Shown piece after piece: positions 20,378-29,520 of a stretch of 37,167 bases of DNA. How positions within the stretch are numbered: position 1 is the first letter of the stretch; every line of letters starts with the position of its first letter. The stretch is from a virus: IMG/VR virus record IMGVR_UViG_3300038701_003633, positions 1 through 37,167 of that record. One strand, written 5' to 3'. The notes beneath the pieces are model-generated. The model was not told where the DNA came from, did no database searches, and worked only from the letters and a program-made list of their open reading frames with translations. Both the position numbers and the translations under genes were made by a program.

Positions 20378-23300
20378 CTATGGATTTTCGAGTTCGCCGA
20401 TGCCACCAATTTTTAAAAGGCAGTTCCCGGCACTGGCTGTGTCGATATAACCGGTGGCGCCGCTGTCGGCAGACATCCAGACAGACACATAGAGATGCGT
20501 CAGCGGAAAGCTCCAGAGATTGGAGATGATGTTGTAAAAGCGCTGTGTCGTAGTCGCAGAATAGTCTTGAATGAACTGCCAGTTCGTCAACGGCCCGCCC
20601 GGCAAAGGCGTACCACCGCCCGTCCCGTCATTGGTGGCCTGAAAAACACCGGACGACGGCGCCGTTTCCACAACAGCCAAGGCGCCGGATGCCAATGTGA
20701 TGGCATTGGCTTCTGTGCCGCTGGCATCATTGGCGATAATCTTCCAGTTGATTGTGCATTCGGCATCCGCCGCATGACTGCCCGTGCTGCGAAGCCGCAG
20801 CGCGGTCCCGGCCAGATTGATCAGGTGATTTTCATCCACATTGGCAAAACTGACGCGCAACAACTCGGTGAACGTACCACCAAAACTGCTCGCAATTGGC
20901 GTGTCGGCGGCGGCGTCCATTTTCTGTGTCGGGTAGATGATCTTTTCATAGGCAAGCGGATCCGCACCATCAAATTCGCTATTGCCGACCTGCGACGCCG
21001 CGGCCAGCGCTCCGGTCCCCGAGACATTTGCAAGCGGAATGGTCGGAATGCGCGCAAGAGCAAGAGTCCCGCTGCCGATAATCGACGCCGGCAGGCTGGG
21101 AATGTCGGCTGTCTGAATCGCAGAATTGGCGACCCGTGTGCCGCCCCCTGTGCCGATGCCGCCAATCTCGCCACTGCCATTGATGTTCACCCCCAATCGC
21201 CCGGACGCCGTCTCTATAGCATCGACCAGCGCGTCCCGCGCCTCCCGGGCGGCCTGTATATTCGCCACCCAGTCGGTTGCCGTGATCGTGGTATTCCCGC
21301 TCAACACATTCCAGGCGACCGGACTGGTCAGCGTTCCCAGATAGGTCGACAGGGTCGACATCGCCGAGGTGTAGGCCGTCGCCGTCACCGAATATAGCGA
21401 GGCGCGGGTGGTCAGCGCACCCTGCTCGGCGAGCAATGCCTCGATCGCGGGCACGATCAGCGTTTTCTCTGCCGGGGCCAGCAAGCCGTCACTGGCCATC
21501 GCGGCGATTTCGGCCGCAGGAACACCGCCGACACTGGTCGGCGTCAACGTGCCGGTACACTGAATGGACGAATCCGCGATGGCGGCTGGCGCCACGCGGC
21601 CGAGGCTCGACAGGACATAGGTCACACGATACCAGCCATCCGGCAGGGCCATGACATAGCCCTCTCCGGTGTCACCCGTGAACAGGCGGCTATCCTGTTC
21701 CGGAGGATCAACCGGATCCCCACCATCGCCATTCAGGCGCGTGATGGTCACCAGAACATTGATAGCGCGTGACACGGGCGTCCAGGTCATCTTGATGACG
21801 GGAAGCGCCACCACACCCGAGCTGACACCGCCGGATGTTACCGAAACGTCCGAAAGCGCCAAAGCAGGCAGATTCGGAGAGGCACGGGAGATCGAATAGA
21901 TATCGGTCTCATCTGTCGTTTCGTCCCAGTCACCGACACTGTCCGGGTGGCGGCGCAGCGCCACGACCAGCCGCTTGTCCGGTGTGATGGCGGGGCGGCT
22001 GTCAACGCGCCATGGGGTATCGGGCAAGCGCAGACGGCTAATGAACTCATCGTCCAGTTCGACACGGTCGCCACGCTCGAGCTGGCAATACGGAAACAGC
22101 GGCAAGGAAAAGGCCAGACGCTCCTCGGCCCGGGCCGCCTCCATTCGCCGTTTCAGAATTCTCTGGGCCTGGGTACCGGACGTCACCGCAATCAGCGTGA
22201 TGTCGGCATTGAATTCCTGGCCTTTATCCTCGGCCAGATAGGTCGCGTTCTCGCGCACCAGATTGTCATTGATTTCATAGAGCAAAGCCGGGTCTGAAAA
22301 CCCGCCTGTGATTCGGTTGATCTTGTCGCTCGGCTCGAGATCCGGCTCATAGTTCAAATCTTCACGGGCCATGTCCTGCCAGCGGATCTTGAATGGCACG
22401 ACCGCCCGCTCCACGCCCGGCAGAAAGCGGGCGGCCCGGCCGCCGCCATCATCCAGATCGCCATCCATGGCATCGAGAACGGGCTGCAAGTTCTGCCCGT
22501 GATTGCGGCCTTTGCGGCCGCACAGGAAACTGCCGCCACAGCGGTATCTTTTTTCCGTATCGCCAGCGTTCAGTGCGACCAATTCGTCGCATTCATTGGC
22601 GGCCGCGATCAGGTCCGAATCCGGCAGGCGGCTGCGCGCCCAGCCCATACCGCCGATCAGCTTTCCATTCAGAAAATAGCCCGCCTTGTATTGCGCAGCG
22701 ATCAGCGCGTTATTGTCGGTCCACGGCCAGCTGGCAGGATCATCCGGGTCGGAGCTGCCGTCACGCGGATCATGCGCAGGCGACCACTGGCATTCAAAGC
22801 GGAGTTGAGCCTCGCCGGACGGGAAAGCCTTGGGATCCGCTTTCATGCGGACAATCGCATAGGTCCGGCCACGCAGCCGGAAATTCGTTGTGATCGAGTC
22901 GTGCCGGGAGACCAGGTCAAGATCTGCGGTCTGATCCGGGTCACCGAGATATATCCGCACCCAGAGACAGTCGCCGCCATCCTCGTCCTGGTAATGGGAT
23001 GTGCAAGCCCGATACCCGGACGTAAGATCGCCGGCAAATGTCAGCGCTTCACCCTCATCGCCATATACGGCGACAACACTTTCGGACCTGAAATCATTCA
23101 GCAGAATGACGCGATCGAGGTATTCATTGTTATCGCCATAATAGAGCGGCGGCGTGACCGCCGATCCGGGGGTCGCAAACTGGCCGAACAGTATTTCGAT
23201 CGGGTGATCGGTCTGGAATCGGAGTGAGGTCGGCAGTGCCGTATCAGGAACGCTGCTCTGGCCTGTGTCCGGGCGGCTGCCGAAAACCTTGTTGATGCCG

Positions 23301-23419
23301 ATCTGTACCGCCGTCATGGCCACGGCACGGGCAATGGCGCCCCATATGGTCTGGGCGGCAAGCGCGCCCTTGACCGCGGTGAAAATGGCCGCACCAGCCG
23401 CCACGATAAATTGAGGCAT
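20378..23419 (-). CDS. Central tail tip/host specificity protein (gpJ-like)
   Basis: This protein of 1013 residues is the largest in the window. The N-terminal hydrophobic stretch (FIVAAGAAIFTAVKGALAAQ) and the region to about 500 (LRFQTDHPIEILFGQFATPG; SDKINRITGGFSDP) follow phage tail-tip proteins of the lambda J / GTA gp15 type that close the tail tube. Residues about 540-650 look like fibronectin-type beta domains. The C-terminal third is Gly/Ala/Ser/Thr-rich with repeats (VANSAIQTADIPSLPASIIG), typical of a fibre stalk and receptor-binding end. Cys-containing motifs (YRCGGSFLCGRKG) are present near 305. It comes last in the tail module and directly precedes the lysis genes, as in lambda. 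It contacts the host surface. Confidence 0.8.
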   Translation of the reverse strand: MPQFIVAAGAAIFTAVKGALAAQTIWGAIARAVAMTAVQIGINKVFGSRPDTGQSSVPDTALPTSLRFQTDHPIEILFGQFATPGSAVTPPLYYGDNNEYLDRVILLNDFRSESVVAVYGDEGEALTFAGDLTSGYRACTSHYQDEDGGDCLWVRIYLGDPDQTADLDLVSRHDSITTNFRLRGRTYAIVRMKADPKAFPSGEAQLRFECQWSPAHDPRDGSSDPDDPASWPWTDNNALIAAQYKAGYFLNGKLIGGMGWARSRLPDSDLIAAANECDELVALNAGDTEKRYRCGGSFLCGRKGRNHGQNLQPVLDAMDGDLDDGGGRAARFLPGVERAVVPFKIRWQDMAREDLNYEPDLEPSDKINRITGGFSDPALLYEINDNLVRENATYLAEDKGQEFNADITLIAVTSGTQAQRILKRRMEAARAEERLAFSLPLFPYCQLERGDRVELDDEFISRLRLPDTPWRVDSRPAITPDKRLVVALRRHPDSVGDWDETTDETDIYSISRASPNLPALALSDVSVTSGGVSSGVVALPVIKMTWTPVSRAINVLVTITRLNGDGGDPVDPPEQDSRLFTGDTGEGYVMALPDGWYRVTYVLSSLGRVAPAAIADSSIQCTGTLTPTSVGGVPAAEIAAMASDGLLAPAEKTLIVPAIEALLAEQGALTTRASLYSVTATAYTSAMSTLSTYLGTLTSPVAWNVLSGNTTITATDWVANIQAAREARDALVDAIETASGRLGVNINGSGEIGGIGTGGGTRVANSAIQTADIPSLPASIIGSGTLALARIPTIPLANVSGTGALAAASQVGNSEFDGADPLAYEKIIYPTQKMDAAADTPIASSFGGTFTELLRVSFANVDENHLINLAGTALRLRSTGSHAADAECTINWKIIANDASGTEANAITLASGALAVVETAPSSGVFQATNDGTGGGTPLPGGPLTNWQFIQDYSATTTQRFYNIISNLWSFPLTHLYVSVWMSADSGATGYIDTASAGNCLLKIGGIGELENP

Positions 23420-23803
23420 TCAGTTCACCCGGAATGCAGTAGCCGCCGCCAGTGACGGCAGGTCGGTCAGGACATCGTTGACAAAGGCCCGGGCGGTCTT
23501 GCCGAGGCAAACTGCAAGGGCGGGGCCCGCTGGCGTCTCAAAGGCCAGCCAGTCTCCACGCCCGGCACGGGCAACCGGTATCTCCGGAAACGGCACCGCC
23601 GCGAGAAGCCGGGCATGGCTCAATCGCTTCAACCGCCGCGCCGGCCAGTCGCGAAACGGTTCCGCCGGATCCGGCAGGCCCATCGCAACGGCACTGTCGG
23701 CAACCAGAAACCCGCAATTGAGCGCGCACCAGTCAAACCGGGCGCTGGCCGTGGCGCGCGCCCACTGATTCAGACGAGACTGCCAGTCGGCCGCCCGCGG
23801 CAT
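23420..23803 (-). CDS. Tail assembly protein, NlpC/P60-like (DUF6950-type), possibly inactive
   Basis: The start MPRAADW at 23803 shares one base with the upstream stop (TGATG); 127 residues. The motif FDWCALNCGFLVADSAVAMG corresponds to the Cys helix of NlpC/P60-like phage proteins, with NCGF in place of DCxx. The expected later His is not visible (PALAVCLGKTARAF). It occupies the position of the peptidase gene (gp14) in Rhodobacter GTA-like tail modules, before the gpJ/megatron gene. It probably helps tail tip assembly or cell-wall passage; loss of the His would argue for a structural role. Confidence 0.6.
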   Translation of the reverse strand: MPRAADWQSRLNQWARATASARFDWCALNCGFLVADSAVAMGLPDPAEPFRDWPARRLKRLSHARLLAAVPFPEIPVARAGRGDWLAFETPAGPALAVCLGKTARAFVNDVLTDLPSLAAATAFRVN

Positions 23804-24489
23804 CAGCGCTGAAACCGTGTTACGGAACCGCCGCCGCCCGTTCCGCCACCATTGGAAGCCCGGTTGGTTGTAGCGCCGCCCAGACCCCATTTCGACGACC
23901 GGTCATTGACGGCCAGCCCGATCAGGTCTCCGCCTTCATCATCGGCGTAAATGCCGCGAAAGTGCGCGGCCGACCGGGTGCCGGCATTCCGCAAATTGTA
24001 GTCCTGCCCCATTGTCTGGCAGTTCAACTGCAGAACGGCGCGGCCATCAGAACCGGAAATCGACAACGGGGCGGACACGATCCTGCCCGAGATCGCATCT
24101 AGCGTTGTTACAAACTGCCCTGGCGCCGAAGAGAAAATCGCGAATTGCAGATCGATCTCCGCATTCTCATAGTCTTCATCATAGAAACTCGACAGGAGCT
24201 CATCGGGCGACTCGCCCGCCTCGGCCTTGAGAAGAGCCGTTCCGTCAACCGTGATGGCAAACCGTTCAGCCGTCATCCCACCACCCGCTGGAACACCACT
24301 GAATGCGAATCCACGTGGATCGACAGAGTCGTAGATATAGGTGCCATCCGGCGTTGCCAGCTCCAGACCGTGCGCGGGCTCGTCGATATAGCGGGACACC
24401 GATTCCCCTATCGTCACCGTGGCCAGAAGGCGAATGGCACCGCCGCCTGCTTCAGCCAGATCCAGCGCAGCTTGATCAATCACCCGCAT
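23803..24489 (-). CDS. Tail tip/baseplate hub protein
   Basis: This 228-residue protein is beta-rich throughout: IRLLATVTIGESVSRYIDEP at the start, repeated strand patterns in the middle and a C-terminal RSAAHFRGIYADDEGGDLIG followed by a Gly/Ser-rich end. It has the place of the hub protein (DUF2163-type, GTA gp13) between the distal tail protein and the peptidase-like protein, but the Cys motif of that family (C-x5-C) is not seen. Its start overlaps the upstream small gene (TGATG). The role as adaptor between tail tube and gpJ-like tip is inferred from order. Confidence 0.6.
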   Translation of the reverse strand: MRVIDQAALDLAEAGGGAIRLLATVTIGESVSRYIDEPAHGLELATPDGTYIYDSVDPRGFAFSGVPAGGGMTAERFAITVDGTALLKAEAGESPDELLSSFYDEDYENAEIDLQFAIFSSAPGQFVTTLDAISGRIVSAPLSISGSDGRAVLQLNCQTMGQDYNLRNAGTRSAAHFRGIYADDEGGDLIGLAVNDRSSKWGLGGATTNRASNGGGTGGGGSVTRFQR

Positions 24490-24683
24490 CAGTCCGGCTC
24501 GGAAATGTCCGCAGCGGGGATCGCAACAATACCCAAATCGGGGTCAGCTGCAGCGCCATATATCAATTCACGAAAGTCTGAATTGAAGGGATCGGCTGGT
24601 ATTGTTACCCATTGATTGTTCTCATCTTTGGCTACAATGCCACTATGGGCTTCGTCGGCCCAACGCAGATCGGTTAGCTTCAT
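24489..24683 (-). CDS. Small hypothetical protein following the fibre gene
   Basis: This 64-residue acidic protein (TDLRWADEAHSGIVAKDENN, then DPDLGIVAIPAADI) is placed between the fibre-like gene and the hub gene. It starts two bases after the fibre stop and shares one base with the next start. Like the fibre gene it has lower G+C than its neighbours and seems part of the same inserted pair. It may be a fibre chaperone or an attachment domain; no family recognised. Confidence 0.6.
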   Translation of the reverse strand: MKLTDLRWADEAHSGIVAKDENNQWVTIPADPFNSDFRELIYGAAADPDLGIVAIPAADISEPD

Positions 24684-24685
24684 GA

Positions 24686-25624
24686 CTATAACTCCGCGGA
24701 GGCTGTGACAGCGCAGTCGGCAGCCGCGCTATGGCTCAATTCAAAGCCCTGACTGGTAATATTTGCCGCCGAACCAACGCCGACTGAAACTGTAGGCGCC
24801 GCGCGCATAGGAAGTAGCGAAATATGTCGTGAACCATTCTCGCTGCGGACAGTCTTGGCTTGATAGTACCTCTGACACATTGCCAATTCTGCAGCCTTTG
24901 GCCGCTTCTCGAACGCTGTTGCTTTTGGCACCGCCGCATCCGCGACCTCTAGCTGCATATCCGCAATATCCAGAACACCCGTTTGCAACGCCGAACCGAA
25001 ATTGGTGTATAAGAGCACCCACAAATGTGGATTTGTTCCTATTGTTTTTCCCGAAATACTAGGAAATACTGCGGTTTTCTCAAATTTTTGCCAGGTTGAC
25101 GTAATCGTTCCAGAGATATCCAGGATAACGCCAACCGCTGCTGACCCACCCGATCCGAAAACCTGCTGTATTCTGATCGCTGGCAGGGATGTTATCCCCC
25201 CGGTCGTCCGTGCCCAGAAGGACAGAACTGCCGTTTTTCCAGCAAGCTGTCTAACGTCTTCTATCTTGGTTGATAAGTATTCAAATGTTCCAGCAGTGTT
25301 AACGGTCAACCGTAAATAATATTCGCTTTCCGACCCGGCGATGGTGCCCGGAATAATGGGCTGCTGCGACACACTGATATCTGACGGCGAATTTCCTCCA
25401 ACAACAAAACGGTCTGCCGTTAATGTCGGTGATGTTATATTATTGAATGTCGTGCCTTTTTGCCAAATCGAGAAGTCGCCGTTTAGAATTTTGTTTTTGA
25501 ACCCTTGAAGCTGGCCCGCATTCGCTGCCGAAATAAGCCCATTGATAGCGGCTCCTCCGACGCGAGCAGAATCGCCAGTGCCGTCGTTTGCGGCCGCTCC
25601 CAATCCGATTAGATCAAAGCTCAT
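24686..25624 (-). CDS. Tail fibre/receptor-binding protein with low G+C
   Basis: The 312-residue product has an N-terminal attachment segment (DLIGLGAAANDGTGDSARVG). It is followed by the motif common in phage tail fibres NKILNGDFSIWQKGTTFNN at about 44-62, then a jelly-roll carbohydrate-binding-like domain (YYLRLTVNTAGTFEYLSTKI, AVLSFWARTTGG, WQKFEKTAVFPS), and a short C-terminal domain. Local G+C is far lower than elsewhere: 21 of 60 at 25021-25080 against 40 of 60 at 26461-26520. This suggests recent acquisition. It would bind surface sugar and set host range. Confidence 0.75.
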   Translation of the reverse strand: MSFDLIGLGAAANDGTGDSARVGGAAINGLISAANAGQLQGFKNKILNGDFSIWQKGTTFNNITSPTLTADRFVVGGNSPSDISVSQQPIIPGTIAGSESEYYLRLTVNTAGTFEYLSTKIEDVRQLAGKTAVLSFWARTTGGITSLPAIRIQQVFGSGGSAAVGVILDISGTITSTWQKFEKTAVFPSISGKTIGTNPHLWVLLYTNFGSALQTGVLDIADMQLEVADAAVPKATAFEKRPKAAELAMCQRYYQAKTVRSENGSRHISLLPMRAAPTVSVGVGSAANITSQGFELSHSAAADCAVTASAEL

Positions 25625-25627
25625 GGT

Positions 25628-26359
25628 TTACCTCTTTCTAAATATCTGCTCGGCCTCCAAACGGACCGTTGCATTGGAATCGTGATTAAGTGGAATCTCG
25701 ACGCTGTCCGGATCAATCCGCATCTCGCAAGCCGCGCGAAACACGATAAGCGGCAAAGGAAAAGATACGCCATTACGGCTTGGCAACGCACGCGGATATG
25801 GATCCACAGCAAGGCCGGAGATACTGCCGCCAGACGCTGTTCTGGTGTAAAGCACGACATGGCGCCGATGGTTAAGGCCATCAAACCAGGAAACCGGGTC
25901 GCCGGCTGTCAGCACCGTTGAGGCCGGCAAGCCCGTAACATCCACCGTTCCAGCGGTTTCGTTGATCGCCGTCAGCGACGGTGCCCCCCAGGGCTTTCCG
26001 GTTTCGTCAAAAGTCCATGCCGTGGTTGAGTCCCAGGTCAGTGTGGTTTCGTCGAAGGTCAGGGCCGGCGGATCCGCCACGCCAATGAAGGCGATGGGGG
26101 TCTCATGCCATTTATCCCAGGCCAGGAAAGTATTCTGGCCACCCCGAAGCTGGTGAAAGAAGGCCCGCCACGCCGCCAGTTCGGCAGCGGACAAGGGCGC
26201 CGTTTCCAGCTCGAAGCGCCAGACCGGCGTTGCCGCTTCCCAGGACTGCGATCCACCCTCCCGGGAAACAATCGCGGATTCTGTGCGCCGTAGCTGATAG
26301 CGCGAGCGGCGCGCCTTCAGGGCAGTCGGCAGGGACAGGGCGTCAAGAGGTCCATTCAT
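25628..26359 (-). CDS. Distal tail / tail assembly protein
   Basis: In this 243-residue protein, the N-terminal half carries LSAAELAAWRAFFHQLRGGQ and NTFLAWDKW, a motif I associate with distal tail proteins encoded after the tape measure in siphoviruses (LRG..ntFla.d). The rest is beta-rich with repeated DETTLTWDSTTAWTFDE segments and ends RLEAEQIFRKR. It follows the tape measure gene by six bases. It would attach the tail tube to the tip complex (GTA gp12/Dit position). Confidence 0.65.
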   Translation of the reverse strand: MNGPLDALSLPTALKARRSRYQLRRTESAIVSREGGSQSWEAATPVWRFELETAPLSAAELAAWRAFFHQLRGGQNTFLAWDKWHETPIAFIGVADPPALTFDETTLTWDSTTAWTFDETGKPWGAPSLTAINETAGTVDVTGLPASTVLTAGDPVSWFDGLNHRRHVVLYTRTASGGSISGLAVDPYPRALPSRNGVSFPLPLIVFRAACEMRIDPDSVEIPLNHDSNATVRLEAEQIFRKR

Positions 26360-26365
26360 GGCCGA

Positions 26366-28564
26366 TCAGATCTTCCGGTCTCGGGACAATTGCTGGATGA
26401 CGGCCGGAAGGCGCGCCTCGGATTCCGCCAGTATCTGGGGCCGCACGGCCGCGATCGCTGAATTGACCCGGGCCTCGACATCGGCCGGATCAGTCGCGCC
26501 GCGCGCATCCACTGCGATTGACCAGATCTGGCGAATCTGTGCCGCTGCCGGTGCCATCGCAGAACCTGTTGCACTTCCCAATGCCGAAGCCGCACCAGCG
26601 GACGGAATCGGCGAAAACCCGCCAAAGGCGCTCCCGTTGAAAATGCTGGCGGCCGACGCGCTGGAGAATCCGCTCATTACGCCGCCACCGCCGCCACCCG
26701 TCAGACCGCCGAGCACGCTGCCCAGGAAGGATCCGAGCAGCCCGCCGCTGCCACTCCCGCTCGCATTGCTACTGCCGGACAGCGCATTCGAGAACAGGTT
26801 GAAGACCTGGTCGGCGACGGCATCCAGTGCGCGTTCAAGACCGCGCGTCGTATATTCCCGCCACCATTCTGAAAGCGCGTCACCATTCCCGTCCAGCATG
26901 GCCAGAAAGCCGTCACGGAACGCGTCCCGGAAAACGCCGCGATACTCGCCCTGGCGGCGCGCCAGCTCGGATGCGTCAAGTTCACGCTCGACCATGATAC
27001 GGGCGTCGTCGCCGTCAATGCCCAGCTCCATGAGTTCGGCAATCTGCTGGCGCAAGGCCAGTTCACGCTCGAGCCGTCTGACGGTCGCGTCATCGCCGCG
27101 GAGCGCCGCAATGTCGCGCTGATGCTGCAGCTCGCGAACCGCCAGACGCTCCGACAGCTGCCGCCGCTCAATCTCTTTTTCGGCGAGGGATGACAGATCC
27201 TGTGCCGCATCGAGCGCGTCCTGGATACGCCGGGCCTCGGCCTCGGCTTCTGCGGCCGCGTAGCCGGCAGAGCGCAGCGCCGCGATCCGTTGCATCAGTG
27301 CCAGTTCCTGCTCAGCGCTGGCCTCCGCCGCCTTGTCGCCATTCGCCCGCGCCAGTTCGAGCGCGTTCTCCAGTTCCAGCCGTTCTCTGGCGGCGGCCAG
27401 GCGCGCAGCATATGCCCCGCCTGTCCCGCCGCCACCGCCATTGTCCTCTTCCCGAGATTCCTGCTCAGCTTGTTCATCGGCCAGATTGGCCATATGAACG
27501 CGAGCGGCAGCCATATCGCGGAGAAGATCGGCAATCCGGATGCGCGATTCTTCAGTGAATTGATTGGCGCGAAAGCCGGAATGCCGGTCAAAGCCTTCAA
27601 TCATCGACCAGATGCGACCGCCCTCTTGCCCCCCGAGAGCGGCGGTCAAACGCGTCTGGACACCGGGAACATTGGCCATCTCGCCGCCGGTCAACGGATC
27701 AAGATCATTCGCCAGTTCTTGCAGGGACAACGCCTGTTCTCGTTCGTCGCCGACATCCCGCAGAGACGAAAGAAACCGAGCCATGCCGGCAGCGGCTCCT
27801 ACAGCCCATTCGGCAACCTGACCCAACGCTTCTGCGAGCCGTTCGATACCTTCCGCGTTTTCCAGCACAGCTTGAGTGGCCTGAGCGCTCACTGTTTGAC
27901 GCATCTCGCGCATAACCCGCGCCGCTTCGGCGCCCTGGCGCACCAGCCCCTCTTCCATGATGATACCCGCTTCACGGGCCTCGGCCCCGTATTCGCGCAG
28001 ACCATCGCGACCCTCACGGAAGATGTTGACCAGAGCGGCGCCTTCACTGTCAAACGCCTTGAACGCGAGACGCAATTGTTCCTGTTCGCTTTCAGCCCCG
28101 GCGATCGCGTCGGCATAGTCCAGCAGAATGTCGTAGCTATCGCGCATACTGCCATCGGCATTGCGCATGGCGATATTGTTGTCGGCCAGAGCGGCCCGGA
28201 GTTCGCCGCCGCCCTGCGCAGCCTCGGCCAAGCGCCGCGAGAAACGCTGCATGGCCATATCCGTCTGCTCGAAAGCGACCCGGTTCTGCACACCGGCATA
28301 TCGCAATTCCTGCAGCTGCTCGACGGTCAGGCCGACGCGGTCACTTGCGGATTCCAGTGCTTCCGCCGTATCCAGCGCCTGCGCTGTAATCGCGCCGAGG
28401 CCTGCCACACCACTTACGCCGAGCAACGGCCCGAACGACCGCATGAATCCCATCACGGCCCGCGACGCGCCGGCCGCGCTCTGGCGGACACCGCGCCAGG
28501 CGGGGCCGCTCCGGTCCCGTGCAAAGATATTGAAACGGAAATCTTCCGGCAGCCCAAGGGCCAT
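26366..28564 (-). CDS. Tape measure protein
   Basis: This 732-residue protein starts FRFNIFARDRSGPAWRGVRQ, with a hydrophobic segment at about 40-65 and long Ala/Glu/Arg-rich helical stretches (about 365-530, coiled-coil type: ALAEASAEQ-like heptads, RRQLSERLAVRELQHQRDIA). A Gly/Ser-rich C-terminal part follows (SGSGSGGLLGSFLGSVLGGL). Length, helicity and position between the tail chaperones and the tip proteins identify it. By the usual rule of about 0.15 nm per residue it would set a tail of roughly 110 nm. Confidence 0.85.
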   Translation of the reverse strand: MALGLPEDFRFNIFARDRSGPAWRGVRQSAAGASRAVMGFMRSFGPLLGVSGVAGLGAITAQALDTAEALESASDRVGLTVEQLQELRYAGVQNRVAFEQTDMAMQRFSRRLAEAAQGGGELRAALADNNIAMRNADGSMRDSYDILLDYADAIAGAESEQEQLRLAFKAFDSEGAALVNIFREGRDGLREYGAEAREAGIIMEEGLVRQGAEAARVMREMRQTVSAQATQAVLENAEGIERLAEALGQVAEWAVGAAAGMARFLSSLRDVGDEREQALSLQELANDLDPLTGGEMANVPGVQTRLTAALGGQEGGRIWSMIEGFDRHSGFRANQFTEESRIRIADLLRDMAAARVHMANLADEQAEQESREEDNGGGGGTGGAYAARLAAARERLELENALELARANGDKAAEASAEQELALMQRIAALRSAGYAAAEAEAEARRIQDALDAAQDLSSLAEKEIERRQLSERLAVRELQHQRDIAALRGDDATVRRLERELALRQQIAELMELGIDGDDARIMVERELDASELARRQGEYRGVFRDAFRDGFLAMLDGNGDALSEWWREYTTRGLERALDAVADQVFNLFSNALSGSSNASGSGSGGLLGSFLGSVLGGLTGGGGGGVMSGFSSASAASIFNGSAFGGFSPIPSAGAASALGSATGSAMAPAAAQIRQIWSIAVDARGATDPADVEARVNSAIAAVRPQILAESEARLPAVIQQLSRDRKI

Positions 28565-28583
28565 GGCGCGATCCTGTCAGATA

Positions 28584-28738
28584 TTAGCCACGGCTGGCGG
28601 CGCGCTTCTCCTCGAGCGCCACCCACAGGCTGATTTCATTGAGCGTCATGGTGGCATCAAGCTCTTCCAGCGTTCGCCCGAAGCGCTCTGCCAACATCAT
28701 TCGGAAGACGAGGTCGGGGTCGTCTTCAATTTTTTTTT
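28584..28738 (-). CDS. Tail assembly chaperone T-frame, expressed by -1 frameshift
   Basis: This open frame has no good start of its own but encodes a typical tail chaperone T segment: DPDLVFRMMLAERFGRTLEE, then LNEISLWVALEEKRAASRG and TAA. It begins at the A10 run in the preceding gene, in the -1 frame. A ribosome slipping one base back there would make a fusion ending in this segment. The same G/G-T logic is known from lambda and many siphoviruses. It lies directly before the tape measure gene. Confidence 0.75.
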
Positions 28739-29098
28739 TGCGGCTTCGTAGCCCAGCTCGGCATTGATCCGGGCGGCGAGGCTTTCCACCATTTCGCCGC
28801 GGACCTGTTTTCTCAGCGTCCGGAGATCCTCGACTGTGAACAGCGGGTCGCCATTCTCGTCCAGTGCATGCCGCTGAACGATATGAACCGCCTGCTCGAA
28901 TGGATCATCGCTGGCCTTGGCAAGCAGGGCCGAACGGTCCGCAGTTGTTAGCGGGCGGGCATAGACCACCGGTACCGGCAGCCCCTCCTTGCCAAAATCA
29001 GGGACTTCTATCCGTATCAGCTTGTCGCGGTAGCGGTCCCGGGCACAGGCGAGGAATTCCGCGCCGAGCGCCTGGGCCGCTGTCTGTTCTGCCGCCAT
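28697..29098 (-). CDS. Tail assembly chaperone G-like
   Basis: The 133-residue zero-frame product is charged and helical: AAQALGAEFLACARDRYRDK, VVYARPLTTADRSALLAKAS, DLRTLRKQVRGEMVESLAAR, with an end KKKLKTTPTSSSE. It lies between the major tail protein and tape measure genes and contains the slippery A-run twelve codons before its stop. It binds the tape measure protein during tail assembly by family analogy. Confidence 0.75.
   Translation of the reverse strand: MAAEQTAAQALGAEFLACARDRYRDKLIRIEVPDFGKEGLPVPVVYARPLTTADRSALLAKASDDPFEQAVHIVQRHALDENGDPLFTVEDLRTLRKQVRGEMVESLAARINAELGYEAAKKKLKTTPTSSSE
28730..28739 (-). other. Slippery A10 sequence for programmed -1 frameshift
   Basis: Ten A in a row on the coding strand (codons GCA AAA AAA AAA TTG in frame 0) in an otherwise G+C-rich gene. 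A -1 slip gives AAA ATT GAA and joins the T frame. Transcriptional slippage on the A-run is an alternative mechanism. Confidence 0.75.
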
Positions 29099-29100
29099 GT

Positions 29101-29493
29101 CTAGCTTTCTGTCGCCCAGGCCAAAGCACCATTGCCCTGGAAGTCAAACGTCCGCTGGACCACACCTTCCAGCGGCGATGACACGCCAACCCGGGTGACG
29201 GTCGCCGTACCAGAGGCCTTCCTGTCGCCCGTGGTGGCACCGGACGGGTAAAGCACCAGCGAGACTGATGCGCCAACCGTCAGGGCCTCCTGGCCATTCG
29301 TATCCGACGGATCCCAATGCGCCGTGGCCGAGCCCGACCAGCTGTTGCGGCCCACAAGATGCGAGTCCCAGTCATCGCCCTTGGCGCTATCGTCGACTAC
29401 GGCGGCGTTTTCGTCGAGATTGAAGTCGACAATTTCGGCGGCCGAATTGGAACCGATCTTGACGACGCCTTCCTTACCATGATGCGTTGCCAT
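29101..29493 (-). CDS. Major tail protein
   Basis: This 130-residue beta-rich protein has KEGVVKIGSNSAAEIVDFNL, a middle with DSHLVGRNSWSGSATAHWDP, and VTRVGVSSPLEGVVQRTFDF, the strand pattern of siphovirus tail tube subunits. Size and place (between tail terminator and chaperones) support it. It polymerises around the tape measure protein into the tail tube. Confidence 0.75.
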   Translation of the reverse strand: MATHHGKEGVVKIGSNSAAEIVDFNLDENAAVVDDSAKGDDWDSHLVGRNSWSGSATAHWDPSDTNGQEALTVGASVSLVLYPSGATTGDRKASGTATVTRVGVSSPLEGVVQRTFDFQGNGALAWATES

Positions 29494-29520
29494 GCCTTTA
29501 CTCCTTGCTGGCAGTTGTAA

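Noticed and set aside
27290-28633. Long plus-strand frame opposite the tape measure gene
   Set aside because: Antisense shadow without start signal or recognisable protein pattern.
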